Source: an uncultured beta proteobacterium (GTDB lineage Bacteria; Pseudomonadota; Gammaproteobacteria; Burkholderiales; SG8-41). From it: a stretch of DNA of 62,069 nt. This document shows, piece by piece, positions 58,482-62,069 of the stretch. The stretch lies in the NCBI GenBank assembly GCA_902825845.1, contig CADECM010000024.1, positions 1-62,069 on the forward strand, in the 5' to 3' direction. The notes below the pieces were generated by a model. It did no database searches, was not told where the DNA came from, and saw nothing but the letters and a program-made list of their open reading frames with translations. Numbering within the stretch: the stretch's first letter is position 1; each line of letters begins with the position of its first letter. A program made the translations under genes and the position numbers.

Positions 58482-58949
58482 ATGTTCAAGAAATATTCGA
58501 AGTGTGTCGTCATGAGTGTCCTGCCAACACTGTTGGCGGCTTGCGCAACCAGCGGGTACGATGGCGGCAGCTACCAGCCTCAGCCCGCGCCTCCCGCGCC
58601 CCCCGCGGTACAGCCGGGAAACAGCTACGCGCCACCACCGGTGCCGCCGAGCCAGCCCTATAGCACGCCACGCGCCAATACCCCCCCCGTTCAGGCTCCA
58701 CCCCGGGCGCAGCGCAAGGTCATGCGCACGGCGAATCTGCACAGCTATTGCAAACAACGCGGATTCACGGGCGCCGGGACCCATCGCAACGGCCAGCCCA
58801 TTTGCATCACCACGAGCATGGGATTTAACACGACCTTTGTGTCCAAATCGGCCAACATCAATTACGCCGACGTCTGCAACCGCCAGCATCGGACCAGCCA
58901 ATACGAGGTGCAACGCGGACGGGTCGAATGCATCACTTACGTTGATTGA
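58482..58949 (+). CDS. Pro-rich lipoprotein with Cys-containing C-terminal domain
   Basis: 155 residues from the ATG at 58482 (GAGGAG upstream). Lipobox LLAAC with the lipidated Cys21, then a Pro/Gln/Ser-rich tether to residue 80, then a compact domain with three cysteines (SYCKQRGF, QPICITT, DVCNRQH) and VECITYVD. Family unknown. It follows the Cys-rich PDZ-like gene by 67 bp, so the two may be co-expressed at the cell envelope. Confidence 0.72.
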   Translation: MFKKYSKCVVMSVLPTLLAACATSGYDGGSYQPQPAPPAPPAVQPGNSYAPPPVPPSQPYSTPRANTPPVQAPPRAQRKVMRTANLHSYCKQRGFTGAGTHRNGQPICITTSMGFNTTFVSKSANINYADVCNRQHRTSQYEVQRGRVECITYVD

Positions 58950-59086
58950 GTCTGATCGTCATGGCCCGCCACGAAGCAGCGGCACCGGTGTGACAGACGC
59001 AGGGCCGATCACCCGGCCGTGCGTTATGCGCCCGCGATGGCGGAACACCCTCACCCCTCATGACGTACTGATCCGGGTAATCCGAC

Positions 59087-60100
59087 ATGTACTGGCTAAG
59101 TACCCAACCGCTTATCGAGGCGCTCCAGCGCGACGCGGTAACCGATCGCGAGAAAATGCAGTACTTTCTCGCCTGTTCGGCTTACCTCGCCTTGGGAGCC
59201 ACCCAATCGGGCAATTCGAGCTGGTTCGCCCTTTTTGGGTACGCGCTCGCCAGCGCGGCCGGAGTGTTGCTTTGGTATTGGGCCAACGGCGGCGCTCGGG
59301 GACAGCGCCTGATCGAGCGCGCCGTGTGCATCGGCTGGCCAATTACGGTGCGCGTGATTTGCCTATACCTGCCGATTGTCGTCGGGTTGGAATTTGCCGA
59401 GGTGGACGTGGGAACGAAAGAGCGGATGATGACCGCTCTGGGTTACGCAGCCGACATCGTTTCGGTATTGTGGATCGCCATTGCGCTGCGGGCCATCGCT
59501 CGTCCCGCGCGAGTGCCGGCGTCCTCAGCGGCACAAACCGCCCTGGACGCCGCACAAGCGTCCCCCGCCGACATGGCGCAGCGGCTGACCCCGATGCCCC
59601 CAACGCCCTCGCGAGAGGCAATTCCCGACGCCAGCGGCGGCGGCAATGGCGGCTTGTGGTGGATATTCCCGCACGGCGAGAAGCGTATCGCCGTATGCCA
59701 CGCCGCGTTTCGCTCGTGGGCCAGGGTCTATGTCAACGGCGTATGCGTCGCGCGCGAAAGCTCGCTCGCACACCAGCAAACCATCGCGTTCGAGCACGAG
59801 GGCACGCCGTATGAGGTAACGATCCAGCACGAAGCGCGCGCGCCCGGCGTTCAGCGTATGAGCGCGACACTCGCCACAAACGGACGCACCTTGCAAAAAA
59901 TCACCCTGCGTTACGCGCTGCGCAAGAACTACGCCGTGGTTGCCGTCATCGTGTTGACCGGGGTCGTGCTGGGCGTCGTGCTGCAACTGCCCATCGTATG
60001 GGTGCTGCCGATCATGTTGGGGCTGCTCCTTGCGTCGTTCTTGTGGCTGTTTAGCGTCGACTGCGAGGTGGAAACGCCTATGGCGGACCCAACCGCTTAG
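59087..60100 (+). CDS. Multi-pass membrane protein of unknown function
   Basis: 337 residues. Hydrophobic spans near residues 28-65, 82-102 and 115-135, then a soluble region (140-275) with Pro/Ala-rich linker and a beta-rich part WWIFPHGEKRIAVCHAAFRSWARVYVNG, and two closing spans (VVAVIVLTGVVLGVVL; VWVLPIMLGLLLASFLWLF). No known family recognised. The start ATG at 59087 has GGGTAA upstream but no clear ribosome binding site. It overlaps the convergent DoxX-like gene by four bases. Confidence 0.65.
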   Translation: MYWLSTQPLIEALQRDAVTDREKMQYFLACSAYLALGATQSGNSSWFALFGYALASAAGVLLWYWANGGARGQRLIERAVCIGWPITVRVICLYLPIVVGLEFAEVDVGTKERMMTALGYAADIVSVLWIAIALRAIARPARVPASSAAQTALDAAQASPADMAQRLTPMPPTPSREAIPDASGGGNGGLWWIFPHGEKRIAVCHAAFRSWARVYVNGVCVARESSLAHQQTIAFEHEGTPYEVTIQHEARAPGVQRMSATLATNGRTLQKITLRYALRKNYAVVAVIVLTGVVLGVVLQLPIVWVLPIMLGLLLASFLWLFSVDCEVETPMADPTA

Positions 60101-60510
60101 TCTGTCCTTGACGCCTCGGCGCGAAGCGCAAACAGCGCGACGATCGACAGTGCTATGGAGGCGACATTCATGACCACGGGGTTGAACGCGCCGACGAGAA
60201 AGTGCGGCGTGTAGATGGCGACAAACACCAGCAGGACGGCCATTGACAACGCCGAAACCCACTGTGGCCAGGCTCGGCGGGGTAGCATCAGTACACACAA
60301 ACCAAACAGCACCTCTACGACCCCGGCGGCATACGACACCGCCATCTGCAAATCTGACGCAATGCCGAAGGCGCGGGACATTGCCAGTTCGTCTGAATGC
60401 GGGCCAAGGAGTTTCGGGACGAGGCCTTGGTAGATCCATATGGCGGCAACTGTGGTGGTGCAGAGCCTGCGAATGCGTCCGAGAGTCGATTGGTGTGAAG
60501 GGGCGGGCAC
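60097..60510 (-). CDS. DoxX-like small membrane protein
   Basis: 137 residues, four predicted spans. AIWIYQGLVPKLLGPHSDELAM, AAGVVEVLFGLCVLML and TPHFLVGAFNPVVMNVASIALS fit the DoxX-like (DoxX_3/DUF4345-type) family. Function unknown; relatives are linked to thiol redox and quinone-linked processes. Its stop overlaps the end of the convergent membrane protein gene. Confidence 0.72.
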   Translation of the reverse strand: MPAPSHQSTLGRIRRLCTTTVAAIWIYQGLVPKLLGPHSDELAMSRAFGIASDLQMAVSYAAGVVEVLFGLCVLMLPRRAWPQWVSALSMAVLLVFVAIYTPHFLVGAFNPVVMNVASIALSIVALFALRAEASRTD

Positions 60511-61205
60511 GATTAGCGAACGTACAAACTACCGGTTCTTGAGCAGACAAAGACGTCTCTTCTTCGATACACAAAAATCGCATGGAAGAACATTTGAGCA
60601 GACAATTTTACAGATTTTTGCTTCCTTTTGACTTCCCGTCAGCAGTAGTTCGTGAACCACTGAAATGGGTTGCGATGATGGGTTAACAGGATCGCAGATT
60701 TGCCGTTCGACCACACTATTCGGTGTGACCGATGTGCCCAAATTGCTGCCGCACACTTTGCGCAACTTGAAGGACGGCAGTGGCCGAGTAGTGTGAGATG
60801 GACTTCCGGCCGCTATTAGCGTGTAGTCCCAGTTCAAGCGACAGCGATAAGACGAGGAGGAACTTCCGTTTCAGGCAAAAAAAGGTGGAACTGGCGGCCG
60901 CCAGCATACAGCGGTCATTCTCCCGTCCCAATAGCGAACCCTGGCACACAGATATGCGTCCAAGCACTGAGACCCGCGCTTACGGCGTACCGCTCACGCT
61001 CGCATGTTGAGTTCTCACCAAAGCCTGTCTCCGAATGAAATCCCCAGCGCAGCGCAGCGGCCGACAGGCCACGGTGGAAGGCAATGTGCCATGCTAGAAT
61101 CATCGCCGATTTGTGCGGCGCCATGAGCGACAAATGCGTGCAACACATCAGGTCGATTGGGCGTCTACGCAGCATTGCTACAGTCGTTTCGAGGAGGATG
61201 CAGCC
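60511..61205. other. Long stretch without a recognisable gene
   Basis: About 700 bp, AT-richer than the surroundings in parts. Several short frames are open on both strands but none has a motif or ribosome binding site. Fragments such as ACTTCCGGCC and CAGCGGTCATTC look like common intergenic debris. The promoter for the following dioxygenase should be near 61100-61190. Confidence 0.4.
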
Positions 61206-62069
61206 ATGAATGTGATACCCACCGGCCAGGCCCTGGGCGCGGAGATTACCGGCATTGATCTGTCAAAAGACGTTTCTGCCGCAGATCGCGAATTCATCGT
61301 CAATGCCTACACGGAGCACCTGGTTCTGCTGTTCCGTGGCCAGTCGCTGAGCTTCGACGATCTCTTGCGGCTTCGCGAAGTGTTCGGCCCGCCGGGAAAG
61401 GCTGCGAATCAGTTGCTGGGGTTGGGCCGCAAGAAGTATTTGCCGGATGAGGTGCCGGACGATATCACCATCATTTCCAACATTACGGACGCGGCCGGCA
61501 AACCCATCGGCGCGCTGGGCGACGGCGAAGCGTTTTGGCACACCGACAGTTCGTTCACGGAAACGCCGATCTCCGCGAGTCTGCTGCACGCCATCGAAGT
61601 GACCGAGCAAGGCGGTGAGACAGGGTTTATAAACATGTACAAGGCGTACGACGAGATGCCGGCCGGGTTGGCGGCGAAGGTCAATGGGCGACATGCCAAT
61701 CACTCGAAAGTACACAACTCTGCCGGCATGCGGCGGCCCGAGTTCGCCGAGGTGACGGATCCCTCGAAAGCGCCCGGCGTCAGACATCCGCTGGTGCGCA
61801 CCCACCCGGCCACGAGGCGCAAATGCCTGTACCTCGGACGCCGCCAAAACGCTTACATTTTCGATCTGCCCGTACCGGAAAGCGAAAAACTACTCGACGA
61901 ACTCTGGGCGCACACGTGCCAGGAGAAATACGCGTGGCATCACAAGTGGCGGGTTGGCGATCTCCTCGTCTGGGATAACCGTTGCACGATGCATCATCGC
62001 AATCCCTTCTCGCCGAACGCGCGCCGGCTCATGCACAAGTCGACGACAGCGGGAGAGCCCGTCACCTAG
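61206..62069 (+). CDS. TauD/TfdA-family Fe(II)/2-oxoglutarate dioxygenase
   Basis: 287 residues, complete: the TAG stop is the last codon of the window. Iron ligands His112 and Asp114 (WHTDSSF) and the distal His in CTMHHRNPF near 265, with the 2-oxoglutarate Arg in ARRLMHKS. The N-terminus GAEITGIDLSKDVS is the family opening. Relatives oxidise taurine, 2,4-D or other substrates to release sulfite, phenol or similar. GAGGAGG lies upstream of the ATG at 61206. The substrate is not predictable. Confidence 0.88.
   Translation: MNVIPTGQALGAEITGIDLSKDVSAADREFIVNAYTEHLVLLFRGQSLSFDDLLRLREVFGPPGKAANQLLGLGRKKYLPDEVPDDITIISNITDAAGKPIGALGDGEAFWHTDSSFTETPISASLLHAIEVTEQGGETGFINMYKAYDEMPAGLAAKVNGRHANHSKVHNSAGMRRPEFAEVTDPSKAPGVRHPLVRTHPATRRKCLYLGRRQNAYIFDLPVPESEKLLDELWAHTCQEKYAWHHKWRVGDLLVWDNRCTMHHRNPFSPNARRLMHKSTTAGEPVT

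Noticed and set aside
60529..60967. Cys/Leu-rich open frames on the minus strand
   Set aside because: Odd composition and no motif; they look like translated intergenic repeats rather than genes.

Overview
The window looks like a chromosomal segment of a GC-rich betaproteobacterium, most likely Burkholderiales. The evidence is indirect: seven Bug/TctC-type periplasmic receptors, several CaiB/BaiF CoA-transferase plus enoyl-CoA hydratase pairs, a urtABCDE-ureDABCEFG block of the type common in that order, and high-GC codon use throughout. No rRNA, tRNA, CRISPR array or prophage was seen.

Layout. 0-10 kb: a cupin protein, a REP-associated transposase between two inverted REP hairpins, an eCIS-core (DUF4157) protein with two zincin motifs, then catabolic genes (iron alcohol dehydrogenase, enoyl-CoA hydratase, CoA-transferase, two Bug receptors). 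10-30 kb is a nitrogen-scavenging region: a GNAT enzyme coupled to an exported AlgH-like protein; a translationally coupled set of biuret-hydrolase-like enzyme, NCS2-type permease, AtzG and AtzE; a divergent outer-membrane porin; the urea ABC transporter urtABCDE; and urease ureD-A-B-C-E-F-G, followed by a 52-residue His-rich membrane peptide. 29-45 kb: DedA protein, thioesterase, CnoX-like thioredoxin, purB, MmgE/PrpD protein, sulfatase, methyltransferase, VOC protein, a class V aminotransferase and a large FAD/Fe-S oxidase, then a RES-Xre toxin-antitoxin pair. 45-54 kb: a fused dipeptide-type ABC ATPase with no permease genes beside it, three Bug receptors, an SMP-30-like hydrolase and an ECH/CoA-transferase pair. 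54-62 kb is scarred: a ParE-Phd pair sits between a CoA-transferase gene and a broken second copy of its 3' end. After it come three exported proteins of unknown function (His-rich, Cys-rich with a PDZ-like domain, Pro-rich lipoprotein), two membrane proteins and a TauD/TfdA dioxygenase.

How it works together. The porin, UrtABCDE and urease would carry urea across both membranes and hydrolyse it to ammonia; the permease, BiuH-like hydrolase and AtzEG would feed in nitrogen from other ureido or amide compounds. Regulatory DNA supports this reading: the porin and urtA have divergent sigma-54 (-24/-12) elements with one NtrC-like palindrome between them and an IHF-like site on the urtA side. The same NtrC / IHF-like / sigma-54 order lies upstream of the exported AlgH-like gene.

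A degenerate AT-rich 20-mer resembling an IHF site recurs eleven times, often at gene boundaries. Palindromic mobile sequences appear at several places, including one inserted in frame inside the FAD/Fe-S oxidase gene.
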